NCBI GenBank assembly: GCA_033557465.1 | Contig: CM066035.1 | Coordinates: 245,848,869 to 245,912,868 of the forward strand | Reading direction: 5' to 3' | DNA length: 64,000 nucleotides | DNA from: Ichthyophis bannanicus | Taxonomy: Eukaryota > Chordata > Amphibia > Gymnophiona > Ichthyophiidae | Part shown: piece after piece, positions 11,906-22,800 of the stretch | Numbering within the stretch: position 1 is the stretch's first letter | Layout: every line of letters begins with the position of its first letter | Notes under the pieces: generated by a model | The model's input: the letters and a program-made list of their open reading frames with translations, nothing else | Told to the model about the DNA's origin: nothing | Databases searched by the model: none | Made by a program: the position numbers and the translations under genes

Positions 11906-12559
11906 TCACACAACAAAAACCGCCAGAAGGGTAACGGTAAACCAATCACAAAGACAAAACCCCTTCAAGATCAACTCTACTCCTAACCTTATCAATAGAA
12001 TACACAACTTTTATTCGCAACTTATAAAACAGGTATTAAAAGGCCTCAGTTACCGCTCATACCTACCATCGATGCACAGTGTCACCGTTGGTTTGAGCTG
12101 AAAATTGCTACATCATAGGCCATGCCCTACCTACCCATACCTTATCTTTAATTATAAATAGAATTATTACAAATTGAAAATCTTAAAAAATTCTCCTAAA
12201 AAAGTACTTTTAAAGGATTCCTTCATTCAATCTCATATAAACATTAAATAAATTTACCACGAAATTTTAATTAATAATCTACACTAAATAAAGTGTCTCT
12301 ATCTCGTAGAGGCACCACTTCACTAGACAAATTGCAGCCAATTTTAAAGGTCAAAACACCGATAGTCTCTCACACGGGGACTGACACCATCTGAAAAAGG
12401 AAAATAGAGGAGTACGCTGTATAAAATATAGTCAGTACTCGATGCAAAACAAACGTTCTACTTATCTTAATGCTCTCCTCTTGACGCTTCACGGTTTTTG
12501 GCTGACGGTTTCACAACTCATAATCACACAAAACCATGAGCACACACGGGCAACGACTA

Positions 12560-12619
12560 CGTTATGGATCCAACAAAAGCTTCTGTTTCACCCTACCGGG
12601 CTTCCTCAGGGATCATACG
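12560..12619 (-). ncRNA. Hammerhead-ribozyme-like motif, left PLE arm
   Basis: This is the reverse-complement twin of the motif at 17573-17632, with the same bases. It lies in the 3' untranslated part of the left PLE copy, downstream of its ORF on the minus strand. See the right-arm entry for the base pairing. Confidence 0.6.
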
Positions 12620-12955
12620 TTTGCCCAAGATCAATCTAACGCCATTCTAAGCGGGCGATCAAAGCGCCTCAACTGCTAGAACAGCGTCTGACGTAACTGC
12701 CCTTTAAATACAAGACTACTGGCAGCTAACTAATTAAGACGTCATCTAAAACTAAATACGTCACTCCTCTCCCAATCACTTTAACTTCCCGAACAGATCA
12801 ACCACCATATTCATTTATGACTCTACTTAACACATGATTCTACTAAACACACACAAACAAAAACTGACCTGAACACACAAACCCATTCAATATTTTGCAA
12901 GAACCCTAATCCGAAAGTATCTCACTATTAAAATATTGCAGAAAAGAACATTATT

Positions 12956-15166
12956 TCAAAAAAATAATGACCACTCTATTTTATCGTTTAAGCCCCCAGG
13001 GATAAGAGTACGGAGAGTAAAAATCCAGTACTGTTCTCTTTGCAAGAGAAGACGTCCCGTATCGCCCCTACGAAGGTCTGAGCGAATTTGTTCTAAGACT
13101 GTGCATTGTAAATCTTGAAATTGATGACACTTCTCATTGCAATGTGCAACTAATGGGGTATCTGCTCTCATTTTCCTCACACTATAATTGTGCTCTGCTA
13201 AGCGTGTACGTAAAGGTCTCGTAGTTTTACCGATATACATCAAGGCACATGGACACTTCAAAGCGTAGACAACATAGGAAGAATCACAATTCGTTGATTG
13301 TTTAAGAAAGACTTTTCGCTGCAAATTGAAGTCTTCCACAGCTACCATCATTGCACAATATTTACAACGTCCACATTGGTGATGAACCATTACCAACAAA
13401 TTCTTCTCTCTTACTACTGCTGGGCACAATCGATCCTTAAAATTTCTTCCCCTTTGGTAAGCCATGCGCACTGGGAAAACTGATAGCACTGAATGTTTAG
13501 AGAACAATTTCCAATGTTTATGTATCGACGCTGCCATGCGATGTGAAAGAGCGGAATACGGTAAAACACAGGTAATAGGTGTCTGCTGAGACTCACTTTC
13601 TGCACGATATTTGGAGGGATACAATAACCAGTCACGATGATTGTACTTAGCGCGTTTGTACGCTTTCTTCAATAAAGATCTTGGATAACCTCGATGTTCA
13701 AACTTAGTCATCATTGAAGCAGCCTGTAATTCAAATTCTGTTAAAGAGGAACAAATCCGGCGGCAACGCAGCAATTGAGAATAAGGTAAATTATTACGTA
13801 AATGACTCGGATGAAAGCTTGAGTAATGTAAAACTGTATTTTTATCCGTGGGTTTTGTATAGATAGTAGTTTCAAACCTGTCTAATACAATAGATATTTG
13901 GACATCCAAAAAGTGTACAGTATTCTGATGCTTGATCATCTCAAATTGTATATTGCTGTTACAACTATTTAAGTACCGGGCAAAAGCTTCTAGATCTTCC
14001 CCTGTACCAGTCCATAATACAAGGATATCATCAATATAACGGTACCACCCAGCTGTATTCGCTGCGAATCTTGATGTATACACCCACCGTTCCTCGAATA
14101 AATGCATATACAAATTAGCCAAGGATGGTGCAAATGTCGCACCCATTGCTGTCCCTGAGATCTGTTGAAAAAAATCTTGTTTGTACAGAAAATAGTTATG
14201 CTTCAATGCTAATGTAGCCAATTCACTTAAAAAGGACGTAGGAACTACATGTGGACGGGGTCGAGCCTCCCAAATGCATTGTAAAGCCAATAAGGCATCA
14301 TCCTGAGGTATTGAGGTATAAAGTGCTGCAACATCTAAGGTAGCTAACCAAGTAACACTTCCAATTGCTGCAAAATCTTGTAAAATGGTTAAAAGGTGCG
14401 TAGTATCTTTCACGTAAGAAGGAATTAGCAAAACGTCATCTTTTAAAAACATATCCAAATATTGACCGACCCTCTCCAGCAGCGAATCATTGCTGGAAAG
14501 GATCGGTCGACCCGGAGGCTTATTTAAACTTTTGTGGATCTTCGGTAATGTATAAAAAACTGGGATTTTGGGAAAAGGAGGATTCAAAAAAATTTTTTCT
14601 TTTGTAGTGAGAAATCCCTCTAATACCGCTGCCGTAGTTAAATCTGAAATAGTTTTCTGCAAACACTCTGTAGGATCCACAGCAATGCGTACATAATTGT
14701 GTGTATTATCAAGCTGCCTCATATTTTCTGCATGATAATCAACTGTGTTCATCACCACGATTGCGCCGCCTTTATCAGCGCGCTTAATGGTCAATTTTGT
14801 ATTGTCAGCTAACTCATGTAACACTTGCATTTCTAAGGCTGATAAATTGCGTGGAAATTTACACGTTTTCTTCTCTAAAGATTTTAAATCTTTCAATACC
14901 AGATGACGAAAAGTGTGGACGATAGGATCTAATGGGCCTGGAGGGTACCAAGAAGATTTAACAGAGACTACTGACCGATCTACAGTTTCCGGTCTACTAG
15001 AAAAGAAAATCTTCAATTGCAGCAATCTAGTGAGACGTTCAATAGCAATATGATTCTTAAAACTATCATTTATCGGGCCATCTACAAAAGATATACCCCG
15101 AGAGAGCACTTGTAACTGCACTGGTGATAATCCAACCTGTGACAGATTTACTACTGTGTCTGTCAC
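12956..15166 (-). CDS. PLE polyprotein: reverse transcriptase + GIY-YIG endonuclease
   Basis: This intact frame of 736 codons encodes the enzyme that copies PLE RNA and nicks the target. The RT core shows FYTLPKIHKS near residue 205, TLDVAALYTSIPQ near 285, SGTAMGATFAPSLANLYM near 340, the catalytic YRYIDDILVLW near 375, and VHFLDVQI near 420. The C-terminus has a zinc-binding Cys cluster (CGRCKYC) and the GIY-YIG nuclease (YVVYALKCP then MYIGKTTRPLRTRLAEH, residues about 625-655). The frame begins with GTG right at the TGA of the upstream frame (15163), so the true protein probably starts further upstream and crosses the junction by frameshifting, or this copy carries a one-base indel. No stop is seen inside. 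The right arm repeats residues 190-736 without visible change. An active or very recently active element is likely. Confidence 0.92.
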   Translation of the reverse strand: MTDTVVNLSQVGLSPVQLQVLSRGISFVDGPINDSFKNHIAIERLTRLLQLKIFFSSRPETVDRSVVSVKSSWYPPGPLDPIVHTFRHLVLKDLKSLEKKTCKFPRNLSALEMQVLHELADNTKLTIKRADKGGAIVVMNTVDYHAENMRQLDNTHNYVRIAVDPTECLQKTISDLTTAAVLEGFLTTKEKIFLNPPFPKIPVFYTLPKIHKSLNKPPGRPILSSNDSLLERVGQYLDMFLKDDVLLIPSYVKDTTHLLTILQDFAAIGSVTWLATLDVAALYTSIPQDDALLALQCIWEARPRPHVVPTSFLSELATLALKHNYFLYKQDFFQQISGTAMGATFAPSLANLYMHLFEERWVYTSRFAANTAGWYRYIDDILVLWTGTGEDLEAFARYLNSCNSNIQFEMIKHQNTVHFLDVQISIVLDRFETTIYTKPTDKNTVLHYSSFHPSHLRNNLPYSQLLRCRRICSSLTEFELQAASMMTKFEHRGYPRSLLKKAYKRAKYNHRDWLLYPSKYRAESESQQTPITCVLPYSALSHRMAASIHKHWKLFSKHSVLSVFPVRMAYQRGRNFKDRLCPAVVREKNLLVMVHHQCGRCKYCAMMVAVEDFNLQRKVFLKQSTNCDSSYVVYALKCPCALMYIGKTTRPLRTRLAEHNYSVRKMRADTPLVAHCNEKCHQFQDLQCTVLEQIRSDLRRGDTGRLLLQREQYWIFTLRTLIPGGLNDKIEWSLFF

Positions 15167-15543
15167 TGAAACGTCACTTGATCTTTCTTTCGTCGCGCTC
15201 TGGTGGAATGTCCTGGAAAATTTTCTTGATCTGAATGCAGGGCCACTTGTGACTGAGGCCGAGCACCTTTCTTATTATTAGCCAATACTACGGAAGCTGT
15301 TGAAGAAACTCCTTCTGAACTAGAATCGGAAGACAGGGCTGAAGAATCTTGATAATTAAACCTCCTTTGATTCTCAAAACGACGTGATCTGCTAGTAGAC
15401 CAATTATAGATCGAACCTTCTTTCATCCATCGTTCATCTTTCAATAATTTTTTAATTTTAGAAGTTTTTAAATCTGTTTTGTATTTATCCAATTGCTTAG
15501 ATATATCTAAAAAACGCTTTTCATAATCTTCCGTTTCTTTCAT
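15163..15543 (-). CDS. PLE N-terminal/ORF1 segment, charged, coiled-coil-like
   Basis: This frame of 126 codons lies directly upstream of the RT frame and overlaps its GTG by a few bases. It is rich in Lys, Glu and Asp at the start (KETEDYEKRFLDISKQLDKY), predicted by eye as a helical or coiled-coil region. It then becomes Ser-rich with basic patches (RARRKKDQVTFQ). The frame is open upstream of the first ATG as far as the head-to-head junction at 15598, so the true start may be missing and the copy may be 5'-truncated too. Known PLE proteins have a poorly conserved N-terminal extension before RT; this fits that role, possibly as one long ORF interrupted by a -1 shift. Confidence 0.65.
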   Translation of the reverse strand: MKETEDYEKRFLDISKQLDKYKTDLKTSKIKKLLKDERWMKEGSIYNWSTSRSRRFENQRRFNYQDSSALSSDSSSEGVSSTASVVLANNKKGARPQSQVALHSDQENFPGHSTRARRKKDQVTFQ

Positions 15544-15582
15544 CGATACTAAATCAGAAGAGAGTTCTTTTGTAAGAGTTTC

Positions 15583-17238
15583 GTGTTTAGCATTTTTTCA
15601 ATTTTTTTGAATCCTCCTTTTCCCAAAATCCCAGTTTTTTATACATTACCGAAGATCCACAAAAGTTTAAATAAGCCTCCGGGTCGACCGATCCTTTCCA
15701 GCAATGATTCGCTGCTGGAGAGGGTCGGTCAATATTTGGATATGTTTTTAAAAGATGACGTTTTGCTAATTCCTTCTTACGTGAAAGATACTACGCACCT
15801 TTTAACCATTTTACAAGATTTTGCAGCAATTGGAAGTGTTACTTGGTTAGCTACCTTAGATGTTGCAGCACTTTATACCTCAATACCTCAGGATGATGCC
15901 TTATTGGCTTTACAATGCATTTGGGAGGCTCGACCCCGTCCACATGTAGTTCCTACGTCCTTTTTAAGTGAATTGGCTACATTAGCATTGAAGCATAACT
16001 ATTTTCTGTACAAACAAGATTTTTTTCAACAGATCTCAGGGACAGCAATGGGTGCGACATTTGCACCATCCTTGGCTAATTTGTATATGCATTTATTCGA
16101 GGAACGGTGGGTGTATACATCAAGATTCGCAGCGAATACAGCTGGATGGTACCGTTATATTGATGATATCCTTGTATTATGGACTGGTACAGGGGAAGAT
16201 CTAGAAGCTTTTGCCCGGTACTTAAATAGTTGTAACAGCAATATACAATTTGAGATGATCAAGCATCAGAATACTGTACACTTTTTGGATGTCCAAATAT
16301 CTATTGTATTAGACAGGTTTGAAACTACTATCTATACAAAACCCACGGATAAAAATACAGTTTTACATTACTCAAGCTTTCATCCGAGTCATTTACGTAA
16401 TAATTTACCTTATTCTCAATTGCTGCGTTGCCGCCGGATTTGTTCCTCTTTAACAGAATTTGAATTACAGGCTGCTTCAATGATGACTAAGTTTGAACAT
16501 CGAGGTTATCCAAGATCTTTATTGAAGAAAGCGTACAAACGCGCTAAGTACAATCATCGTGACTGGTTATTGTATCCCTCCAAATATCGTGCAGAAAGTG
16601 AGTCTCAGCAGACACCTATTACCTGTGTTTTACCGTATTCCGCTCTTTCACATCGCATGGCAGCGTCGATACATAAACATTGGAAATTGTTCTCTAAACA
16701 TTCAGTGCTATCAGTTTTCCCAGTGCGCATGGCTTACCAAAGGGGAAGAAATTTTAAGGATCGATTGTGCCCAGCAGTAGTAAGAGAGAAGAATTTGTTG
16801 GTAATGGTTCATCACCAATGTGGACGTTGTAAATATTGTGCAATGATGGTAGCTGTGGAAGACTTCAATTTGCAGCGAAAAGTCTTTCTTAAACAATCAA
16901 CGAATTGTGATTCTTCCTATGTTGTCTACGCTTTGAAGTGTCCATGTGCCTTGATGTATATCGGTAAAACTACGAGACCTTTACGTACACGCTTAGCAGA
17001 GCACAATTATAGTGTGAGGAAAATGAGAGCAGATACCCCATTAGTTGCACATTGCAATGAGAAGTGTCATCAATTTCAAGATTTACAATGCACAGTCTTA
17101 GAACAAATTCGCTCAGACCTTCGTAGGGGCGATACGGGACGTCTTCTCTTGCAAAGAGAACAGTACTGGATTTTTACTCTCCGTACTCTTATCCCTGGGG
17201 GCTTAAACGATAAAATAGAGTGGTCATTATTTTTTTGA
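15583..17238 (+). CDS. PLE polyprotein, right arm, 5'-truncated
   Basis: This frame of 551 codons repeats the RT and GIY-YIG parts of the left copy from NPPFPKIPVFYTLPKIH to the C-terminal IEWSLFF. I see no residue differences between the two. The first eight or so residues (MFSIFSIF) are junction sequence, not element sequence. The copy lacks the N-terminal quarter, including the region upstream of RT motif 1, so it is probably not functional alone. It runs away from the left copy, so any transcript that reads across both arms could fold into a 2.65-kb hairpin. Confidence 0.9.
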   Translation: MFSIFSIFLNPPFPKIPVFYTLPKIHKSLNKPPGRPILSSNDSLLERVGQYLDMFLKDDVLLIPSYVKDTTHLLTILQDFAAIGSVTWLATLDVAALYTSIPQDDALLALQCIWEARPRPHVVPTSFLSELATLALKHNYFLYKQDFFQQISGTAMGATFAPSLANLYMHLFEERWVYTSRFAANTAGWYRYIDDILVLWTGTGEDLEAFARYLNSCNSNIQFEMIKHQNTVHFLDVQISIVLDRFETTIYTKPTDKNTVLHYSSFHPSHLRNNLPYSQLLRCRRICSSLTEFELQAASMMTKFEHRGYPRSLLKKAYKRAKYNHRDWLLYPSKYRAESESQQTPITCVLPYSALSHRMAASIHKHWKLFSKHSVLSVFPVRMAYQRGRNFKDRLCPAVVREKNLLVMVHHQCGRCKYCAMMVAVEDFNLQRKVFLKQSTNCDSSYVVYALKCPCALMYIGKTTRPLRTRLAEHNYSVRKMRADTPLVAHCNEKCHQFQDLQCTVLEQIRSDLRRGDTGRLLLQREQYWIFTLRTLIPGGLNDKIEWSLFF

Positions 17239-17572
17239 AATAATGTTCTTTTCTGCAATATTTTAATAGTGAGATACTTTCGGATTAGGGTTCTTGCAAA
17301 ATATTGAATGGGTTTGTGTGTTCAGGTCAGTTTTTGTTTGTGTGTTTAGTAGAATCATGTGTTAAGTAGAGTCATAAATGAATATGGTGGTTGATCTGTT
17401 TGGGAAGTTAAAGTGATTGGGAGAGGAGTGACGTATTTAGTTTTAGATGACGTCTTAATTAGTTAGCTGCCAGTAGTCTTGTATTTAAAGGGCAGTTACG
17501 TCAGACGCTGTTCTAGCAGTTGAGGCGCTTTGATCGCCCGCGTAGAATGGCGTTAGATTGATCTTGGGCAAA

Positions 17573-17632
17573 CGTATGATCCCTGAGGAAGCCCGGTAGG
17601 GTGAAACAGAAGCTTTTGTTGGATCCATAACG
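17573..17632 (+). ncRNA. Hammerhead-ribozyme-like motif, right PLE arm
   Basis: Read 5' to 3', stem I 5' strand is cgtatgatcc (17573-17582), and the core CTGAGGA follows at 17583-17589. Stem II with its loop is agcccggtagggt (17590-17602), where gccc pairs with gggt and one A is extra. The core GAAA is at 17603-17606. Stem III is 17606-17619 (acagaa...ttttgt). The expected UH cleavage position is T19-T20, and the stem I 3' strand ggatccataacg pairs back (gatcc with ggatc, then tat with ata). All invariant positions of a type I hammerhead (CUGANGA, GAAA, UH) are present; the extra A in stem II is atypical. Hammerheads are reported in PLE terminal regions, which supports the reading. Activity is not shown. 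Confidence 0.62.
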
Positions 17633-18248
17633 TAGTCGTTGCCCGTGTGTGCTCATGGTTTTGTGTGATTATGAGTTGTGAAACCGTCAGCCAAAAACCG
17701 TGAAGCGTCAAGAGGAGAGCATTAAGATAAGTAGAACGTTTGTTTTGCATCGAGTACTGACTATATTTTATACAGCGTACTCCTCTATTTTCCTTTTTCA
17801 GATGGTGTCAGTCCCCGTGTGAGAGACTATCGGTGTTTTGACCTTTAAAATTGGCTGCAATTTGTCTAGTGAAGTGGTGCCTCTACGAGATAGAGACACT
17901 TTATTAAGTGTAGATTATTAATTAAAATTTCGTGGTAAATTTATTTAATGTTTATATGAGATTGAATGAAGGAATCCTTTAAAAGTACTTTTTTAGGAGA
18001 ATTTTTTAAGATTTTCAATTTGTAATAATTCTATTTATAATTAAAGATAAGGTATGGGTAGGTAGGGCATGGCCTATGATGTAGCAATTTTCAGCTCAAA
18101 CCAACGGTGACACTGTGCATCGATGGTAGGTATGAGCGGTAACTGAGGCCTTTTAATACCTGTTTTATAAGTTGCGAATAAAAGTTGTGTATTCTATTGA
18201 TAAGGTTAGGAGTAGAGTTGATCTTGAAGGGGTTTTGTCTTTGTGATT

Positions 18249-18265
18249 GGCCCATCTTGCCTGGA
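18249..18265. repeat. Target site duplication of PLE unit, right copy
   Basis: Identical over 17 bases to 11889-11905. The PLE arm ends ttgtgattgg, so its last two bases may overlap the repeat. Confidence 0.85.
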
Positions 18266-18966
18266 GCCATCCAGATGGCCTGGATGTGTCCCTATGGGAA
18301 TCGGGCTCCATATCTTGTGCCACTGCCTGGTTAGCTTCTGTGGGCAAAGATAGGCCAGAATTTGCCACGCCTGACTTTATCTGCAAGTTGCTAACCGGAG
18401 AGCTGCTCAATATCACCGCTGCTCATTTAGCAATGGATGCTACCTCTGTTCCACCCTGGAACTCCCACAACATACCCCGATGCTAACCACGTAGCATCAG
18501 GACATGTAGCAGTGGCACCCACAGATATTCAGTGGCACTAACCATGTTAGTGCTACTGAATACCCCACTAGCTGGCATTTACGCGGTTTGCAGGTCTGCA
18601 AACCATGTAAAAGCCTTTGAATACTGGGCCCTTGGTTTCTGAATTGGTAACAGTTATTAATGTAGGGTCTGATATTCAGTGGCAGCGGTTAGCATGATAA
18701 TGGCAACTAGCCATCATCACTGAAACCTAGATCTGGATATTCAATTCCAGGATCATATCCAGCCACCGGCATTGAATATCCTGGTCAGCCAGAGAGCCAG
18801 GAAACTAACCGGACAGCAGTGATAATTAGCTGCTGCCTGGTTCACTTCAGCAGGAAAAGTTAGGCCAGCCTCTACTGCACCTGACTTTTGCAGCCAAAGG
18901 ATAATCGGGGAATGACTGAATATTGGAGGCACCTGCAGGTATTCAGCAACATTACCCATGTTAGTG
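18266..18966. other. Repeat-like non-coding DNA, no gene seen
   Basis: Phrases such as gatattca and gtggcactaacc recur in both orientations (for example around 18530, 18670, 18730 and 18770), forming weak hairpins. It is probably a degenerate non-autonomous element related to the 10215-11888 stretch, since both flank the PLE. No coding potential is recognised. Confidence 0.5.
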
Positions 18967-18971
18967 CCGCT

Positions 18972-19601
18972 TGAAAGTGTACTCTGCACCTCCCCTCACC
19001 GGTAACCCACCAGGGCTCTTGGGTAATGGAAATCCACACACAAAGCAATGAGAAGGGAATCTGTAAAAATCAGTAAATAATACACAACACACTTGTATTA
19101 TAAAATCAACCAAAGCTTTGGGAGAGCAAACCAAGTTACCACCTTTGTTTACTCTGTCATCTTAGCTTTTGGCCACTTTGTTTACAGGTAAATATTTGAT
19201 TATACAGCATAATTCTCACTTTATTGTTCTACGTCAAACATCACGTATCCATACCATCATAGTTCAGTTCTCATTAGCATAGGTCATCATGAGGAGACAT
19301 ACACATATTCCCAGACATAACTATGTAGGCATTAATTCTAATTAATTCTAATACTGACAGTTTGATATCTCTGACCCGAGACTGAGAGACTGGGAGACAA
19401 CTTGCCCTTTACTTATCTTCAATAAACATAGACTAGTGTTTATATTATTAGGAACCTTTCACCTAATTAGCCTAGCAGAGTCTTTCAAGAATGTTACTGA
19501 GTAATAAGCTCTGAATGGTATTAACTCTTTCTTAGGGCTAGTACTATATTGTTGAGTACCCTGGCCGTGTACACAGCCCTGTACAGGCTAGCTTACTTTC
19601 A
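18972..19601 (-). repeat. ERV 3' LTR
   Basis: This 630-bp LTR has TGAAAGT...ACTTTCA ends, forming a short terminal inverted repeat. It matches 40864-41433 plus 43549-43602. On the minus strand it follows the env region and a purine-rich tract. Confidence 0.9.
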
Positions 19602-19620
19602 GTCCCTCCTCTGATTCTGT
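19602..19620 (-). promoter_or_regulatory. ERV polypurine tract
   Basis: On the minus strand the bases just before the 3' LTR read agaatcagaggagggact, a purine-rich run in the position where plus-strand DNA synthesis is primed in retroviruses. Confidence 0.7.
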
Positions 19621-19873
19621 AAAGAATCATTTCAAAGGTAAGGAAACTCAGACATTGATATATTTTTTTTAATTCTTTATTTTACATTTTATAAAACAAG
19701 CAACAAAACTACTACCATGTACAGTTTAACATTAACATGACCGTGTTCAATACAATAACATGATCATAGCCGTACCCCATCCTACACATGTGAATCTTAA
19801 CATATCTACCATCAAAAGCTAAAACCCTGTGATGAGTACCAACCCCAACATGGACCAGCTACCCAGTTCTCAA

Positions 19874-22800
19874 TCAAAGCAGTTGCAGGTCGAGAGTATC
19901 CCATTTTTTAAATTTCGGGCCGAAAGCAGGGTTCTGACATGCATACGCTTTCTCACAAATATGATGAAAGCACACTAGATTCCACCAGTAGTCAGCGCTC
20001 AGGCTCTCAAAACCTTTCCAGTGGCTTAATATAGCTTTCAACGCCAGGCTTAGTAGCAAATCAAAAACTGCATAGTTATGCTTCTGCAACGTTGAGATGC
20101 CTGCTAAGGATTTATAGATGACAATACGATACGTCAATGATGCCCTTATTTTCAGCAAATTAGTAATTCAGGACCAGACTTGCTGCCAATATTTTTGAAG
20201 TGCAGCACAGTAATATAACATATGAGCCAACGTGCCAGTTTCCACTCCACATGACCAACAAGTTGCATCTTTATTCGTACTCCATTTAGCTGTGCGAGCA
20301 GGCGTCAAATAAGCATGGTGGGCCAGGAAATATAGCGTTTGAGTAAGCGAGGCCACTCTCGTTATCCTTATCTGCGTTTGCCAGAGCTCATCCCACATTT
20401 TGGGATCTGACAGCTCCCCAGCCTCGGACTCCCAAACCAATTGCAGCCCTGTACAGCGTTTCTTTCCGCCATCTCTTATAATGGCAACAAATTTGGAAAG
20501 GAGTTTCGACCCTGCCTTGAATTCTTGAATTTCCTGATGAAAAGGACGTTCTGTGCCAAGCACTGTGGGCAAGACCCCTGCTTTACTTAAGCAGTACCGC
20601 AGTTGACACCATTGAAAAATGCAGCGATTGGGTAGTCCATATTCTTGTCGCAAAAATTGAAAGGATTTATAGACTTTATTATGCACCAGTTATCCCAAGT
20701 AGTATATTCCCCGTATCAACCAGGGAATCCATAAAAAACTGCGTCCCTCAATCTTGAACTTCGTGTTATGCCACAGAATCGTGGTATCAGCATATTCCTG
20801 GTCTTCATGCACATAAGTCTTAAGCAGTTGATATGCCAGTTGGGTGTTCCGTAAAATCTCATTACCAGAACCTAAATCATCATATTCCGCTCCCAGTCTC
20901 ATCCATAATGGCATAGGTTTGCTCAAAGTGGCCTCAGCTCGCAACCAAACTGGGTCACCGAGTTCAATGGTCTCCTCACTCCACAAGACTCCCTGCTTCA
21001 GTAGAGCAGCAACATGATACCAGTAGAAGTCCGGGAAATGTACGCCACCTCGCTTTTTAGAAGACTTGAGTTTCCACGTCGCAATCCGAGGCGTTTTATT
21101 GCGCCATAAGAAAGATATCAAGAGTTTCTCAATTTTCTTGTAAAATCTCCGCTCAAACATTATCGGCACCATGACGAGTATGTAGCAGACCTTAGGCACG
21201 ATAACCATTTTGATGGTTTCTAACTTGCCCCACCATGTCAAGTTTAACGGGGACCATTTGCCCACATACTCTTGTACAATATTTTCACATTGCACCATGC
21301 ACCGTCGTACCGTGTCTTGCATAGTGACTCCATATGTTACACCGAGGTATTTGAACGATGCCGCTTCTACTTTGAATGGATAAATGTGCAAGAGCGATGT
21401 CGGTACATGAGTGTTTAGAGGTATTATTGTCATTTTGGACAAATTCAGCTTATATCCCGATATACCTGAGTATTCTAAGATAACATCCATCGAAGCCTTC
21501 AGTGATTTGGGGTCTTAAAACAAGAAGAGATCATCCACATACGCCGATAATTTGATCTGATAATCTTCCAGCCGTACACCTTCTATATCCTGCCGTTGTC
21601 ATATTTTCAGCAGCAGCAGCTCAAGCGCCAAATCGAATAACAAAGGCGATAGAGGGCATCCTTGCCTTGTGCCCCTTGATAGCACAAATTCGGATGAGAG
21701 CCCACAATTAGCAGCCACCCGTGCCACTGGTCTTGAGTATATCATTTTGACACTAGCAAGGAAGTCTTCTGGTATTTCAAACCACTGCATTACGTGAAGA
21801 AGGTAGGGGAGCTCCACTCGATCAAAAGCTTTCTCCGCATCTAATGCAAGGCCGACAATCGGCTCTGCAAGGTGTTGCGCTTTCAAGAGCACGTGTGCCA
21901 GCAGGCGGTCATTGTCAGCTGTTGACCTACCCGGCATAAATCCGCACTGATCAGGCTGGACTAGTGTCTCCATTACCTTACTGAGCCTATTGGTCAGAAT
22001 CTTGGCATAGATCTTATAGTCCGCATTAAGGAGCGATATTGGTCGATAATTTACCACCTTTTGATCATCTCTCCCCGGTTTGGGGTGAATTACAATTGTT
22101 GCTGCCGCTAACGATCCAACTTCAGGGCATTCTTTCTTGAGCTCAGTGAAATATGAGTATAACTCGGGTACCAATTCTTGTGAAAAGGCCACATAAAATT
22201 CCACTGGCAAACCATCTGGTCCACTTGCCTTTCCTTTGGCTAGTTGTCGCATTGTCAACTTAATTTCCGCACAAGTAATGTCCTCCGATAGCATAAGTTG
22301 CTGAGTTCTCGTAAGCTTGGGACCCATCACACCTGAGATGAAGCTAGAGAATGCATCTTCGTTAAAGACCCCCTCAGACCGATAAAGTTGGGAGTAAAAT
22401 TCCTCACACAGTTTTAGTATATCTTCATCCCTCACGTGCAGTTTCCCGCTAGCATCCTTCAGACCAGTAATACGTGCGCTAACTCTTTTAGCGCGCAGTG
22501 TACGAGCTAAGAGTGCACTCGCTCGATTGCTTTCATGATAGTATACTCCTTGTTGAGCCCTTATTTGCTTACTCGCTTCTGCATTAAGAATAGAGTTATA
22601 CTGATACCTCAGCCTTTGTAGCCGAAGCAATATTAGTGGGTCGGAACGCTTAGACAGGATCCGTTCCCCCGCACGTATCTCGCAATCCAAGTCAGCCATT
22701 TGTTTTGCTGCTGCTCTCTTCTTCTGGATACTATACGTTGTCATGCAGCCCCGTGCGGTCGCTTTAAAAGCTTCCCACCAAGCCCAGGTTGGGGTATCAT

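Larger units (their letters stand above)
11906..18250. mobile_element. Penelope-like element, two copies head to head
   Basis: The unit has a left arm on the minus strand (11942 to about 15598) and a 5'-truncated right arm on the plus strand (about 15599-18250). The outer 2.65 kb of the two arms are reverse complements of each other (11942-14594 against 15599-18250). I noticed only two base differences, near 12280/17900 and near 12654/17542. The approximately 1-kb sequence 14595-15598 is present once. A 36-nt extension (11906-11941) lies outside the left arm only. Both arms encode RT plus GIY-YIG endonuclease, the diagnostic pair of PLEs. The whole is flanked by a 15-17-bp direct repeat. PLEs are known to carry inverted or tandem partial copies and a short one-sided tail. 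The near identity points to a single very recent insertion event. Confidence 0.92.

Noticed and set aside
12956..17238. Host gene with GIY-YIG domain
   Set aside because: It is fused to a reverse transcriptase and lies in an inverted pair with a target duplication, so it is a PLE.
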